This document shows positions 15,523 through 26,183 of a DNA stretch of 64,000 bases, in pieces. A model generated the notes under the pieces. It saw nothing but the letters and a program-made list of their open reading frames with translations. It searched no databases and was not told the origin of the DNA. The stretch covers positions 124,001 through 188,000 of the forward strand of contig NZ_JANIAA010000009.1 in assembly GCF_024505145.1 (NCBI RefSeq), read 5' to 3'. Positions within the stretch are counted from its first letter, which is position 1. The number at the start of each line of letters is the position of its first letter. The translations under genes were made by a program, and so were the position numbers. This DNA is from Streptomyces rugosispiralis (GTDB lineage Bacteria; Actinomycetota; Actinomycetes; Streptomycetales; Streptomycetaceae).

Positions 15523-16644
15523 ATGTCGCGACTCGGCAATCTCGGCGCCAGGCTCTACCGAGGCGAGGTCGGTTACGACTTCGTCGGCAAGCGGAAGATC
15601 TGGTACGGCATCTCGATACTGATCACCATCACGGCCATCGTGGGCCTGGCGGTGCGCGGCCTGAACATGGGCATCGAGTTCTCCGGCGGCGCGGTCTTCA
15701 CGACCCCGAACACCAAGGTCTCGAGCACCGATGTGCGTCAGGCAGCCGAGGACGCCGCCGGCGGCCACACCGTCGTCGTCCAGGAGCTCGGCCGCGGCGG
15801 GCTGCGGATCCAGATCAGCGAGCTGGGCACCAAGCAGGCGCTGCCGGTCCAGGAGAAGCTCGCCAAGGAGCTGGGCGTCAAGACCAACAAGATCGACACC
15901 CAGCTGGTCGGCCCGAGCTGGGGCGAGCAGATCGCCAGCAAAGCCTGGCAGGGTCTGGCGATCTTCATGGTGCTGGTGGTGATCTATCTCGCCATCGCCT
16001 TCGAGTGGCGGATGGCGCTGGCCGCCCTGATCGCCCTGATCCACGACCTCACCATCACCGTCGGCGTCTACGCGCTGGTCGGCTTCGAGGTCACCCCGGG
16101 CACCGTGATCGGTCTGCTGACGATCCTCGGTTATTCGCTCTACGACACCGTCGTGGTCTTCGACGGTCTCAAGGAAGCGTCGAAGGACATCACCAAGCAG
16201 ACCCGCTTCACCTACAGCGAGATCGCCAACCGCAGCCTCAACTCGACCCTGGTGCGGTCCATCAACACCACGGTCGTGGCGCTGCTGCCGGTCGGCGCGC
16301 TGCTGTTCATCGGCGGCGGTCTGCTCGGCGCGGGCATGCTCAACGACATCTCCCTGGCGCTCTTCGTCGGCCTCGCCGCCGGTGCGTACTCCTCGATCTT
16401 CATCGCGACCCCGCTGGTCGCCGATCTGAAGGAGCGCGACTCGAGGATGAAGGCCCTGGCCAAGCGGGTGAAGGCCAAGCGCGCCGCGGCCGCCAAGGCC
16501 GAGGCGGCCGACCCGTCCGCCGAGGAGGACGACGCCCCGGCCCTGGAGGACGCCGCCGCGGCCCCCGCCGGAGTCGTCGGCCAGCGCCGCCAGCCCGCCT
16601 CCCGCAACCGGGGGCGCGGCCGGCCTTCGGGCAAGCGGCGATGA
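15523..16644 (+). CDS. secF: Protein translocase subunit SecF
   Basis: The 373-aa partner of SecD has six membrane helices. It starts with RLYRGEVGYDFVGKRKIWY, has MGIEFSGGAVF after helix 1, and the SecF signature LTILGYSLYDTVVVFDGLKE near residue 205. The last 70 residues are a basic/Ala-rich cytosolic tail (KRVKAKRAAAAKAEA, then RQPASRNRGRGRPSGKRR). It starts one base after the secD stop and its TGA overlaps a possible ATG of apt, so secD-secF-apt looks like one transcript. Confidence 0.96.
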   Translation: MSRLGNLGARLYRGEVGYDFVGKRKIWYGISILITITAIVGLAVRGLNMGIEFSGGAVFTTPNTKVSSTDVRQAAEDAAGGHTVVVQELGRGGLRIQISELGTKQALPVQEKLAKELGVKTNKIDTQLVGPSWGEQIASKAWQGLAIFMVLVVIYLAIAFEWRMALAALIALIHDLTITVGVYALVGFEVTPGTVIGLLTILGYSLYDTVVVFDGLKEASKDITKQTRFTYSEIANRSLNSTLVRSINTTVVALLPVGALLFIGGGLLGAGMLNDISLALFVGLAAGAYSSIFIATPLVADLKERDSRMKALAKRVKAKRAAAAKAEAADPSAEEDDAPALEDAAAAPAGVVGQRRQPASRNRGRGRPSGKRR

Positions 16645-16661
16645 GCGGGGGAGCCCGAGCG

Positions 16662-17258
16662 ATGACGGAGACCACGGAGACCACGCCGGGCAGCCCGGAC
16701 GGATTCGGCGGAGCCTCCGCCGAGGAGCTGCGCACCCTGCTGCTCAGCCGCATCCAGGACGTGCCGGACTACCCCAAGCCGGGCGTGATGTTCAAGGACA
16801 TCACCCCGCTGCTCGCCGACGCCGCGGCCTTCGCCGCGCTCACCGACGCGCTCGCCGAGCTGTGCCTCCGGCACCGGGCGGACAAGGTGGTGGGCCTGGA
16901 GGCGCGCGGCTTCATCCTCGCCGCCCCGGCCGCCGTCCGCGCCGGAATCGGCTTCGTGCCGGTCCGCAAGGCCGGCAAGCTCCCCGGGGCGACCCTCGCC
17001 CAGGCGTACGAGCTGGAGTACGGCACGGCCGAGATCGAGATACACGCCGACGCGCTGGAGCCCGGCGACCGGGTGCTGGTGATCGACGACGTGCTGGCCA
17101 CCGGCGGCACCGCCGAGGCGTCCCTGCGGCTCATCCGGCGGGCGGGCGCCCAGATCGCCGGGGTCGCCGTGCTGCTCGAGCTCGGCTTCCTCGACGGCCG
17201 CGACCGGCTGCTGGGCTCGCTCGACAGCGCCCCGCTGGAGGCCCTGATCACGGTCTGA
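16662..17258 (+). CDS. apt: Adenine phosphoribosyltransferase
   Basis: The 198-aa enzyme salvages adenine to AMP using PRPP. The PRPP-binding motif is VLVIDDVLATGGTAEA near residue 140, and VVGLEARGFILAAP and VRKAGKLPG are characteristic of Apt. ATG 16662 is preceded by GGGGGAG at the right distance. An ATG at 16641, overlapping the secF stop as ATGA, would add seven residues and cannot be excluded. The order secF-apt-relA is conserved in Streptomyces. Confidence 0.95.
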   Translation: MTETTETTPGSPDGFGGASAEELRTLLLSRIQDVPDYPKPGVMFKDITPLLADAAAFAALTDALAELCLRHRADKVVGLEARGFILAAPAAVRAGIGFVPVRKAGKLPGATLAQAYELEYGTAEIEIHADALEPGDRVLVIDDVLATGGTAEASLRLIRRAGAQIAGVAVLLELGFLDGRDRLLGSLDSAPLEALITV

Positions 17259-17298
17259 GCCGGGTTTACGGGCCCGTACACCGGGCCGGGAGGACCGC

Positions 17299-17337
17299 CG
17301 GAGGGCGGGGACGCGCATCGCGGGTCCCCGCCCTCCG
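17299..17337 (+). terminator. Hairpin between apt and relA
   Basis: CGGAGGGCGGGGA pairs perfectly with TCCCCGCCCTCCG (13 bp) around a 13-base loop, 40 bases past the apt stop. relA therefore probably also has its own promoter in the 115 bases that follow. Confidence 0.75.
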
Positions 17338-17452
17338 CCATGCCGCCCCATGCCCCCGTCAAGCCCGGCTCGGCGGTCGGGAGGCAAGCGGAGTGGCGGG
17401 ATCGATACCATGGCAGCCCGACCTTTTCGGGGCCGGACCGCTAGGAGTGCTC

Positions 17453-19984
<2,532 letters not shown>

Positions 19985-19991
19985 GCACACG

Positions 19992-20035
19992 ACGGCGGCG
20001 GCCCCCGGCGCCTTCGCGCCCGGGGCCGCCGCCGT
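19992..20035. terminator. Bidirectional terminator between relA and the DUF349 gene
   Basis: ACGGCGGCGGCCCCCGGCGC pairs with GCGCCCGGGGCCGCCGCCGT, a 20-bp stem with one mismatch and a 4-base TTC-type loop. It lies between the two convergent genes. Confidence 0.85.
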
Positions 20036-20053
20036 ACGCGGATCGGCGCACGC

Positions 20054-21283
20054 TCAGCCGCCGAACTCCTGGAGGCCCTTCAGCGCCTGGTCCAGCAGCG
20101 CCTGCCGGCCCTCGAGCTCCTTGGAGAGCTTGTCGGCCTTCGCGTTGTTCCCCGCCGCGCGGGCCGCGTCGATCTGGGACCGCAGCTTGTCCACGGCATC
20201 CTGCAACTGGCCGGTGAGCCCCGCGGCGCGGGCCCGCGCCTCGGGGTTGGTCCGCCGCCACTCCGTGTCCTCGGCGTCCTGGATGGCGCGCTCCACCGCG
20301 TGCATCCGGCCCTCGATACGGGCGCGGGCGTCCCTCGGCACATGGCCGATGGCCTCCCACCGCTCGTTGATCGACCGGAAGGCCGCACGGGACGCCTTGA
20401 GGTCCGAGATCGGCAGCAGCTTCTCGGCCTCGACGACGAGCTCCTCCTTACGGGTGAGATTCTCCCGCTGCTCGGCGTCACGCTCCGCGAAGACCTCGCT
20501 ACGGGCCTGGAAGAAGATGTCCTGCGCGCCGCGGAAGCGGTTCCACAGGTCCTCCTCGGACTCGCGCTGGGCGCGGCCCGCGGCCTTCCAGTCCGACATC
20601 AGCTCCCGGTACCGGGCCGCGGTCGGCCCCCAGTCGGTGGAGCCGGAGAGCGCCTCGGCCTCGGCGACCAGCTTCTCCTTGGTCTGCCGGGCGTCCTCGC
20701 GCTGTGCGTCCAGGGCCGCGAAGTGCGCCTTGCGCCGCTTGGAGAACGCCGAGCGGGCGTGCGAGAAGCGGTGCCACAGTTCGTCGTCGGCCTTGCGGTC
20801 CAGCCGGGGCAGGCCCTTCCAGGTGTCCACCAGGGCGCGCAGCCGCTCCCCGGCCGCCCGCCACTGCTCGCTGGCGGCCAGCTGCTCGGCCTCGGCGACC
20901 AGGTCCTCCTTGGCCCTGCGGGCCTCGTCGGCCTGGACCGCCTTGGCCGCCTTGCGCTGTTCGCGGCGGACCTCGATCTCCCCGGCGAGCTTGTCGAGCC
21001 GCTTCCTCAGAGCGTCCAGATCGCCGACCACGTGATGCTCGTCGACCTGCTGGCGGATGTGCTCGATGGCCGTCGTCGCGTCCTTGGCGGACAGATCGGT
21101 GGTCTTGACCCGGCGCTCGAGGAGGCCGATCTCGACGACCAGACCTTCGTACTTGCGCTCGAAGTAGGCGAGGGCCTCTTCCGGCGATCCCGCCTGCCAC
21201 GATCCGACGACCTGCTCCCCGTCGGCCGTACGCACGTACACGGTCCCCGCCTCGTCGACGCGGCCCCAAGGCTCGCTGCTCAC
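20054..21283 (-). CDS. DUF349 repeat protein
   Basis: The 409-aa protein is mostly alpha-helical. After an N-terminal 60-residue segment (GTVYVRTADGEQVVGSWQAG) there is a coiled coil. About four DUF349 repeats of 70 residues follow, each ending in W-K/E-x-G/A motifs such as LVDTWKGLPRLDRKADDELW and LMSDWKAAGRAQRESEEDLW. The biochemical role of DUF349 proteins is unknown. The GTG at 21283 is preceded by GGAGGAGG. It is convergent with relA and lies downstream of the cyclophilin gene on the same strand. Confidence 0.88.
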   Translation of the reverse strand: MSSEPWGRVDEAGTVYVRTADGEQVVGSWQAGSPEEALAYFERKYEGLVVEIGLLERRVKTTDLSAKDATTAIEHIRQQVDEHHVVGDLDALRKRLDKLAGEIEVRREQRKAAKAVQADEARRAKEDLVAEAEQLAASEQWRAAGERLRALVDTWKGLPRLDRKADDELWHRFSHARSAFSKRRKAHFAALDAQREDARQTKEKLVAEAEALSGSTDWGPTAARYRELMSDWKAAGRAQRESEEDLWNRFRGAQDIFFQARSEVFAERDAEQRENLTRKEELVVEAEKLLPISDLKASRAAFRSINERWEAIGHVPRDARARIEGRMHAVERAIQDAEDTEWRRTNPEARARAAGLTGQLQDAVDKLRSQIDAARAAGNNAKADKLSKELEGRQALLDQALKGLQEFGG

Positions 21284-21479
21284 AGCGCCTCCTCCACATG
21301 ATGCCGGGGCGGGCGCGCGACCCGCGGGCATCGTCCACAGTTTCTTCCGGCCGGGATACGCCCTGGCCGGTCTCATATCAGGGTGGCGGCCATCGGGCCA
21401 GGCACCCTACACAACGCCAACATAGGCGACCGGTGCCCCGGCTGTCCGTATCCTGCGCGACCGAAATTTCGCAGTACGC

Positions 21480-21494
21480 GAGCCCGGCGGGCTC
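21480..21494 (-). terminator. Small hairpin at the end of the cyclophilin gene
   Basis: GAGCCC pairs with GGGCTC around three bases, overlapping the stop codon of the cyclophilin gene. It is a weak candidate for a terminator. Confidence 0.4.
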
Positions 21495-22356
21495 AGGACT
21501 CGCCGACCGTCGCCTTGTTGATCACCACGCTGGCGTTCGGGGCGGTGTTCATCGTCTGGTCCGGGGGAGCCGCCCCGGCGTTGGCGATCTTCTGCAGGAC
21601 CTTCATCCCGGCCTCGTCCACGGTGCCGAAGGGCGTGTAGTCCGGCGGGAGGTCGCTCTTCTTGTAGACCAGGAAGAACTGGCTGCCGCCGGTGTTCCGG
21701 CCCTGCTTGGTCTGCGGGTTGTACTGGTTGGCCATGGCGACGGTCCCGGCCGGGTACTTGCCGCCCTTGATCGAGGCGTCCTTGAGGTTCTCGTCCGGGA
21801 TGGTGTAGCCGGGGCCGCCCGCGCCGGTGCCCTGCGGGTCACCGCACTGGAGGACGTAGATCCCCTGGTTCACCAGCCGGTGGCACTTGGTGTGGTCGAA
21901 GTAGCCCTTGCCCGCAAGGAAGCTGAAGGAGTTGACCGTGTGCGGCGCCTTGCCCGCGTCCATGGTCACGGAGATGTCCCCGCAGGTCGTCTCCAGCTTC
22001 ATGGTGTAGGAGGCCGACTTGTCGATCGTGACCGCCGGCTCCTTCTTCCACGACATCTTCTTCGGCTTCTTGTCCGCGACCGCCTTGGCCTCCTTGGCGC
22101 AGGGGTCCGGCGCCTTGCTGGTGGGGGCGGCCGAAGGGGTGGCGGAGGAGGCGGCGTCGTCCTTCTTGTCCTTGTCGTTCCCGGACAGCGCGCCGGTGGC
22201 CGCGACGGCACCGCCACCGGCCAGGACCACGGCCAGCACGGCGGCGATCACCACATTGCGCTGGCGCGACTTGTGCCGGGCGGTTTCGCGCCGCTGCTGC
22301 TGCCGAAGGTACTTCTCCCGGGCGAGTTGCCTCCGCCGCTGCTCGTTACTGACCAC
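21493..22356 (-). CDS. Membrane-anchored peptidyl-prolyl cis-trans isomerase (cyclophilin type)
   Basis: The 287-aa product has a short basic cytosolic start (RRRQLAREKYLRQQQRRET) and one membrane helix (VVIAAVLAVVLAGGGAVAA, about 35-53). A Ser/Ala/Pro linker and an extracytoplasmic cyclophilin domain follow. The domain shows VNSFSFLAGKGYFDHTKCHR, the GGPGYTIPDE loop and the catalytic-groove GSQFFLVY. Several cysteines (PCAKEA, TTCGD, TKCHR, LQCGD) suggest disulfides. It likely folds exported proteins. The GTG at 22356 has GAGGAG upstream. It is transcribed divergently from the hydrolase gene at 22509. Confidence 0.92.
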   Translation of the reverse strand: MVSNEQRRRQLAREKYLRQQQRRETARHKSRQRNVVIAAVLAVVLAGGGAVAATGALSGNDKDKKDDAASSATPSAAPTSKAPDPCAKEAKAVADKKPKKMSWKKEPAVTIDKSASYTMKLETTCGDISVTMDAGKAPHTVNSFSFLAGKGYFDHTKCHRLVNQGIYVLQCGDPQGTGAGGPGYTIPDENLKDASIKGGKYPAGTVAMANQYNPQTKQGRNTGGSQFFLVYKKSDLPPDYTPFGTVDEAGMKVLQKIANAGAAPPDQTMNTAPNASVVINKATVGES

Positions 22357-22420
22357 CGGGTCGTCTCCTCATGGCGTGTGCCGTCGGTGTGCTGCTGTTG
22401 TGTACGAGGGCTCGGCCGTA

Positions 22421-22430
22421 CCGTATACGG
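22421..22430. promoter_or_regulatory. Palindrome in the divergent promoter region
   Basis: CCGTATACGG is a perfect 10-bp palindrome midway between the divergent cyclophilin and hydrolase genes. A TAGGCT near 22457, with GGTAGGCTCTG context, could be the -10 box for the rightward gene. Confidence 0.3.
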
Positions 22431-22508
22431 GTTCGCTGTGGCCGGGGCGCCGCCGGTAGGCTCTGAAGCCGCCGACAATCTTCCACCGGACGACTTCTAA
22501 GGACGATC

Positions 22509-23225
22509 GTGCTCATTGCCGGGTTCCCCGCCGGGGCCTGGGGGACCAACTGCTACCTGGTCGCCCCCGCCGCCGGTGAGGAGTGCGTGATCATCGACCC
22601 GGGCCACCAGGCGGCCCAAGGCGTCGCGGAGGCGGTCGCCAAGCACCGGCTCAAGCCCGTCGCCGTCGTCCTCACCCACGGTCATATCGACCATGTCGCC
22701 TCGGTCGTCCCGGTCTGCGGCGCGCATGACGTACCGGCGTGGATCCACCCGGCCGACCGCTACATGATGAGCGACCCCGAGAAGGCGTTCGGGCGCTCCA
22801 TCGGGATGCCGCTGATGGGTGAACTCACCGTGGGCGAGCCGGACGACCTCAAGGAGCTGGCCGACGGCGCCGAGCTGAAGCTGGCCGGTCTGGAGCTCAC
22901 CGTCGCGCACGCCCCGGGCCATACCAAGGGGTCGGTGACCTTCCAGATGCCCGAGCAGGCGGACATCCCGTCCGTCTTCTTCGCGGGCGATCTGCTCTTC
23001 GCCGGCTCCATCGGACGCACCGATCTGCCCGGCGGCGATCACGCCGAGATCCTCGAGTCGCTGGCCCGTGTGGTCCTGCCGCTCGACGACTCGACCGTGG
23101 TGCTGTCCGGCCATGGCCCCCAGACCAGCATCGGCCGTGAGCGCGCCACCAACCCGTTTCTGCGGGAGGTGGCCGCCGGCCTGGGAGACGGCGCCCGGCG
23201 CCCGGCTCCGCGACGAGGAATGTGA
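22509..23225 (+). CDS. Metallo-beta-lactamase-fold hydrolase (glyoxalase II-like)
   Basis: The 238-aa enzyme has the metal-binding motif THGHIDH (H57, H59, D61, H62), a third-site histidine in HAPGHTKGS, the bridging aspartate in FAGDLLF, and a final SGHGPQT. The length and order match the short glyoxalase II-like hydrolases that lie before hisS in Streptomyces. The substrate is unknown; hydroxyacylglutathione is unlikely because these bacteria use mycothiol. It starts at GTG 22509. hisS begins 13 bases after its stop and is probably co-transcribed. Confidence 0.92.
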   Translation: MLIAGFPAGAWGTNCYLVAPAAGEECVIIDPGHQAAQGVAEAVAKHRLKPVAVVLTHGHIDHVASVVPVCGAHDVPAWIHPADRYMMSDPEKAFGRSIGMPLMGELTVGEPDDLKELADGAELKLAGLELTVAHAPGHTKGSVTFQMPEQADIPSVFFAGDLLFAGSIGRTDLPGGDHAEILESLARVVLPLDDSTVVLSGHGPQTSIGRERATNPFLREVAAGLGDGARRPAPRRGM

Positions 23226-23238
23226 CGAGAGACTTCCG

Positions 23239-24501
23239 TTGAGCACCTTCAAAGCCCCCCGGGGCACGTACGACCTGATCCCGCCGGCCTCCGCGACCTA
23301 CCTCGCGGTGCGCGAGGCGATCGCCGCACCGCTCAAGCGCTCCGGCTACGGCTATGTCGAGACCCCCGGTTTCGAGAACGTGGAGCTCTTCGCGCGCGGC
23401 GTCGGCGAGTCCACCGACATCGTGACCAAGGAGATGTACACCCTCACCACCAAGGGCGGCGACGAGCTCGCGCTGCGCCCCGAGGGCACCGCGTCGGTGC
23501 TGCGGGCCGCCCTGGAGGCCAATCTCCACAAGGCCGGATCGCTGCCGGTCAAGCTCTGGTACTCGGGCTCGTACTACCGCTACGAGCGCCCGCAGAAGGG
23601 CCGCTACCGCCACTTCTCGCAGGTCGGCGCGGAGGCGATCGGCGCCGAGGACCCGGCCCTGGACGCCGAGCTGATCGTCCTGGCCCACGACGCCTACCGC
23701 TCGCTCGGGCTGCGGAACTTCCGCATCCTGCTGAACTCGCTGGGCGACGCCACCTGCCGTCCCGTCTACCGGTCCGCCCTCCAGGACTTCCTGCGCGCCC
23801 TGGACCTGGACGAGGACACCCGGCGGCGCGTGGAGATCAACCCGCTGCGGGTGCTGGACGACAAGCGCGAGGCCGTGCGCGCACAGCTCGCCGACGCCCC
23901 GCTGCTGCGCGACTACCTGTGCGAGGAGTGCAAGGCGTACCACGCGGAGGTCCGTGAGCTGATCACCGCTCGGGGTGTGGACTTCGAGGACGACGCGCGG
24001 CTGGTGCGCGGCCTGGACTACTACACCCGCACCACCTTCGAGTTCGTCCACGACGGCCTGGGCTCCCAGTCCGCGGTCGGCGGCGGCGGCCGCTACGACG
24101 GTCTGTCCGAGATGATCGGCGGTCCGGCGCTGCCCTCGGTGGGCTGGGCGCTCGGTGTGGACCGTACGGTGCTCGCGCTGGAGGCCGAGGGCGTCGAGCT
24201 GAACCTCCCCGCCGCCGTCAGCGTCTTCGCGGTGCCGCTCGGGGAGGAGGCCCGCAAGGTTCTCTTCGGCCTGGTCGGCGAGCTCCGTACGGCGGGCGTC
24301 GCCACGGACTTCGCCTACGGCGGCAAGGGCCTCAAGGCCGCCATGAAGGCCGCCAACCGCAGCGGCGCCCGCTACGCGCTCGTGGCGGGCGAACGCGACC
24401 TCGCCGAGAACGTGGTCCAGCTGAAGGACATGGAGTCCGGCGAGCAGTCCCCGGTCCCGCTGACCGAGGTGGTCGAGGCGGTCCGCGCACGCCTCGCCTG
24501 A
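23239..24501 (+). CDS. hisS: Histidyl-tRNA synthetase
   Basis: The 420-aa class II synthetase charges tRNA-His. It starts STFKAPRGTYDLIPP. Motif 2 lies around YRYERPQKGRYRHFSQVGAE, the histidine-specific loop is LVRGLDYYTRTTFE, and motif 3 is GGGRYDGL with GWALGVDR. The C-terminal anticodon-binding domain ends at EAVRARLA. The TTG at 23239 is chosen for the match to known starts and the gap after the previous gene. Its last codons and stop are repeated downstream. Confidence 0.97.
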   Translation: MSTFKAPRGTYDLIPPASATYLAVREAIAAPLKRSGYGYVETPGFENVELFARGVGESTDIVTKEMYTLTTKGGDELALRPEGTASVLRAALEANLHKAGSLPVKLWYSGSYYRYERPQKGRYRHFSQVGAEAIGAEDPALDAELIVLAHDAYRSLGLRNFRILLNSLGDATCRPVYRSALQDFLRALDLDEDTRRRVEINPLRVLDDKREAVRAQLADAPLLRDYLCEECKAYHAEVRELITARGVDFEDDARLVRGLDYYTRTTFEFVHDGLGSQSAVGGGGRYDGLSEMIGGPALPSVGWALGVDRTVLALEAEGVELNLPAAVSVFAVPLGEEARKVLFGLVGELRTAGVATDFAYGGKGLKAAMKAANRSGARYALVAGERDLAENVVQLKDMESGEQSPVPLTEVVEAVRARLA

Positions 24502-24560
24502 GCGACGCGACGCATGAGCATCGCCTGAGCGACGCACGAGTATCGCCTGACTGACGCTCG
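24490..24560. repeat. Tandem repeats spanning the hisS stop codon
   Basis: The end of hisS (CTCGCCTGAGCGACGC) is followed by two 22-bp copies at 24516-24537 and 24538-24559, each with ATCGCCTGA then a near match to GCGACGCACGAG. The TGA recurs at 24499, 24526 and 24548. Confidence 0.85.
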
Positions 24561-24564
24561 AAAG

Positions 24565-24593
24565 GGGGCCCGGGGAACGCGTCCCCGGGCCTC
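24565..24593 (+). terminator. Strong hairpin after hisS
   Basis: GGCCCGGGGA pairs perfectly with TCCCCGGGCC around ACGCG, and the stem extends by a G-T and a G-C pair. It may end transcripts from both sides, since the LuxR-type remnant converges here. Confidence 0.85.
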
Positions 24594-24600
24594 TTCGCCG

Positions 24601-24684
24601 TCCCTGCAGCAGCCCCAGCCGCATCGCGCCGGTGACGACCGTGGTGCGGTCGTCCACGCCCAGCTTGCCGAAGGCCCGCGGCAG
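24601..24684 (-). pseudogene. C-terminal remnant of a LuxR-type response regulator
   Basis: In the frame shifted from the ABC remnant, the minus strand reads LPRAFGKLGVDDRTTVVTGA then MRLGLLQ. This closely resembles the last helices of the LuxR/NarL helix-turn-helix domain (typical form KLGVxDRTQAVxxAxxxGLL). Nothing upstream in that frame belongs to a response regulator; the ABC ATPase fragment abuts it instead. It is inferred to be the 3' end of a gene lost by deletion. Confidence 0.65.
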
Positions 24685-25294
24685 TCAGCCGGTCGGACAG
24701 CGCCTCCGCCTCGTCCAGGTAGTGCGTGGTGAGCAGGATCGTGGTGCCCTCGTCGGCCAGTCGCCTTACCAGTTCCCAGAACCGCCGCCGCGCCGCCGGG
24801 TCGAAGCCCGTCGTCGGCTCGTCGAGGAGCAGCAGCTCCGGGCCGCCGATCACGCCGAGGGCCATATCCAGCCGGCGCCGCCGGCCGCCCGACAGCGCCT
24901 TGATCCGGCTGCCCGCCTTGTCCTCGAGACCGACCAGGCCGATGACCTCCTCGGGGTCGCGCGGCCGGGGGTAGTAGCGGGCGAAATGGCGCACGGTCTC
25001 GCGCACCGTCAACTCGGCCGGGGCGGATTCATCCTGCCAAACGATGCCGATTCGGGACCGCCGCTCGCGCCCTCCGGAGGCGGGGTCCCGGCCCAGCACC
25101 GTGACCTCGCCCGCGTCCCGGTTCCGACGGCCCTGGAGGATCTCCACCGCGGTGCTCTTGCCCGCCCCGTCGGGGCCCAGGACGCCGAACACCTCTCCCT
25201 GTCGAACGCCCAGGTCAACGCCGTCCAACGCGGTCACCGCGCCATAGCGCTCGCGCAGGCCGCGCACCCGTACCGCTTCGTCTGCCATGTCCAT
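24685..25294 (-). pseudogene. 5' fragment of an ABC transporter ATPase gene
   Basis: About 203 codons encode an ABC ATPase of the drug-export/ABC-2 type. It has Walker A GPDGAGKST, Q-loop IVWQDES, signature LSGGRRRRLDMAL, Walker B LLLLDEPTTGFDP and H-loop TTHYLDEAEALSDR. Immediately after this the match stops, and the frame runs on as unrelated Arg-rich sequence antisense to hisS. A complete protein would have about 100 more residues, and no permease gene follows. Starts are possible at 25294 or 25288. The core could still be expressed, but it is best read as a truncated gene. Confidence 0.75.
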
Positions 25295-25473
25295 GAGCGT
25301 GACGGTGCCGCGGCGGTCCCGGGGACGATCGGGAAGCCCGTCTTATGTCCTCCGAACGGGGGACAGGGCACCATGGCATGACCGTGATAAGCGCGCCTTA
25401 CGGCGACAGCGGGTGCGGCACAATGGGCGTGCCCGACGGGGCTGGAGACGGCGGAGAGCGACGGACGGCGAGT

Positions 25474-26130
25474 ATGGCGACGACAGTGGTGGACGACGTG
25501 GAGTCCGACGAGGCGCGGGAGGGCGCGCGGGTCGGGACGGGCGGCAGTCGTGCCTTCGCCCTCCTGCTCGTGATCACCGGAGCGCTGGGCTTGCTGGCCG
25601 CCTGGGTCATCACGATCGACAAGAACAAGATCCTCGAGTACAAGGCCGACGGTAAGGTCTTCACGCCCGGCTGCAGCCTCAACCCCGTCGTCTCCTGCGG
25701 CAACATCATGGAGAGCGACCAGGCGCAGGCGTTCGGCTTCCCGAACCCGATGCTCGGGCTCGTGGCCTACTCCATTGTGATCTGCGTGGGCATGTCGCTG
25801 CTGACCGGGGCGCGCTTCCCGCGCTGGTACTGGCTGACCTTCAACGCGGGCACGCTGTTCGGCGTCGGCTTCGTGACCTGGCTGCAGTACGAGTCGCTGT
25901 ACGTCATCGGCTCGCTGTGCCTGTGGTGCTGCCTGGCCTGGGTCGCCACCATCGTGATGTTCTGCTACGTCACCGGCCACAACCTCAAGCACGGATACCT
26001 CCCCGCGCCGGACGGGCTGCGGCGCGGGCTCATGGAGTTCCACTGGGTGGTCCCGGTGATGTGGATCGGCGTCATCGGGATGCTGATCCTGACCCGCTGG
26101 TGGGATTTCTGGACCGGCGCTCAGGGCTGA
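25474..26130 (+). CDS. Vitamin K epoxide reductase (VKOR) family protein
   Basis: The 218-aa membrane protein has four or five helices. The VKOR active-site pair is CLWC near residue 150 (SLCLWCCLAW), and the loop cysteines are in CSLNPVVSCGN near 70. Bacterial VKOR homologues reoxidise DsbA-like partners and so drive disulfide formation in exported proteins. The ATG at 25474 starts MATTVVDD; an earlier in-frame start at 25345 would add an unlikely 43 residues. A GCACAATG near 25420 may be the -10 box. No partner thioredoxin lies in the window. Confidence 0.9.
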   Translation: MATTVVDDVESDEAREGARVGTGGSRAFALLLVITGALGLLAAWVITIDKNKILEYKADGKVFTPGCSLNPVVSCGNIMESDQAQAFGFPNPMLGLVAYSIVICVGMSLLTGARFPRWYWLTFNAGTLFGVGFVTWLQYESLYVIGSLCLWCCLAWVATIVMFCYVTGHNLKHGYLPAPDGLRRGLMEFHWVVPVMWIGVIGMLILTRWWDFWTGAQG

Positions 26131-26171
26131 GCCCGCACCCTGCGCGCGGCGGCGTTGTCGGTGGGTTGGCA

Positions 26172-26177
26172 TAGGCT
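26172..26177 (+). promoter_or_regulatory. Possible -10 box for leaderless rarA
   Basis: TAGGCT ends six bases before the GTG start of rarA, and no ribosome binding site lies between. This fits a leaderless transcript; the -35 region is not recognisable. Confidence 0.4.
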
Positions 26178-26183
26178 TCCCGG

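Noticed and set aside
17447..17452. GTG two codons upstream as the start of relA
   Set aside because: It overlaps the AGGAG that would serve the TTG at 17453, so the TTG is preferred, though the difference is only two residues.
22897..24657. A 586-codon minus frame covering hisS
   Set aside because: It is antisense to hisS. Only its first 20 or so codons are meaningful, as the LuxR-like tail of the deletion scar.
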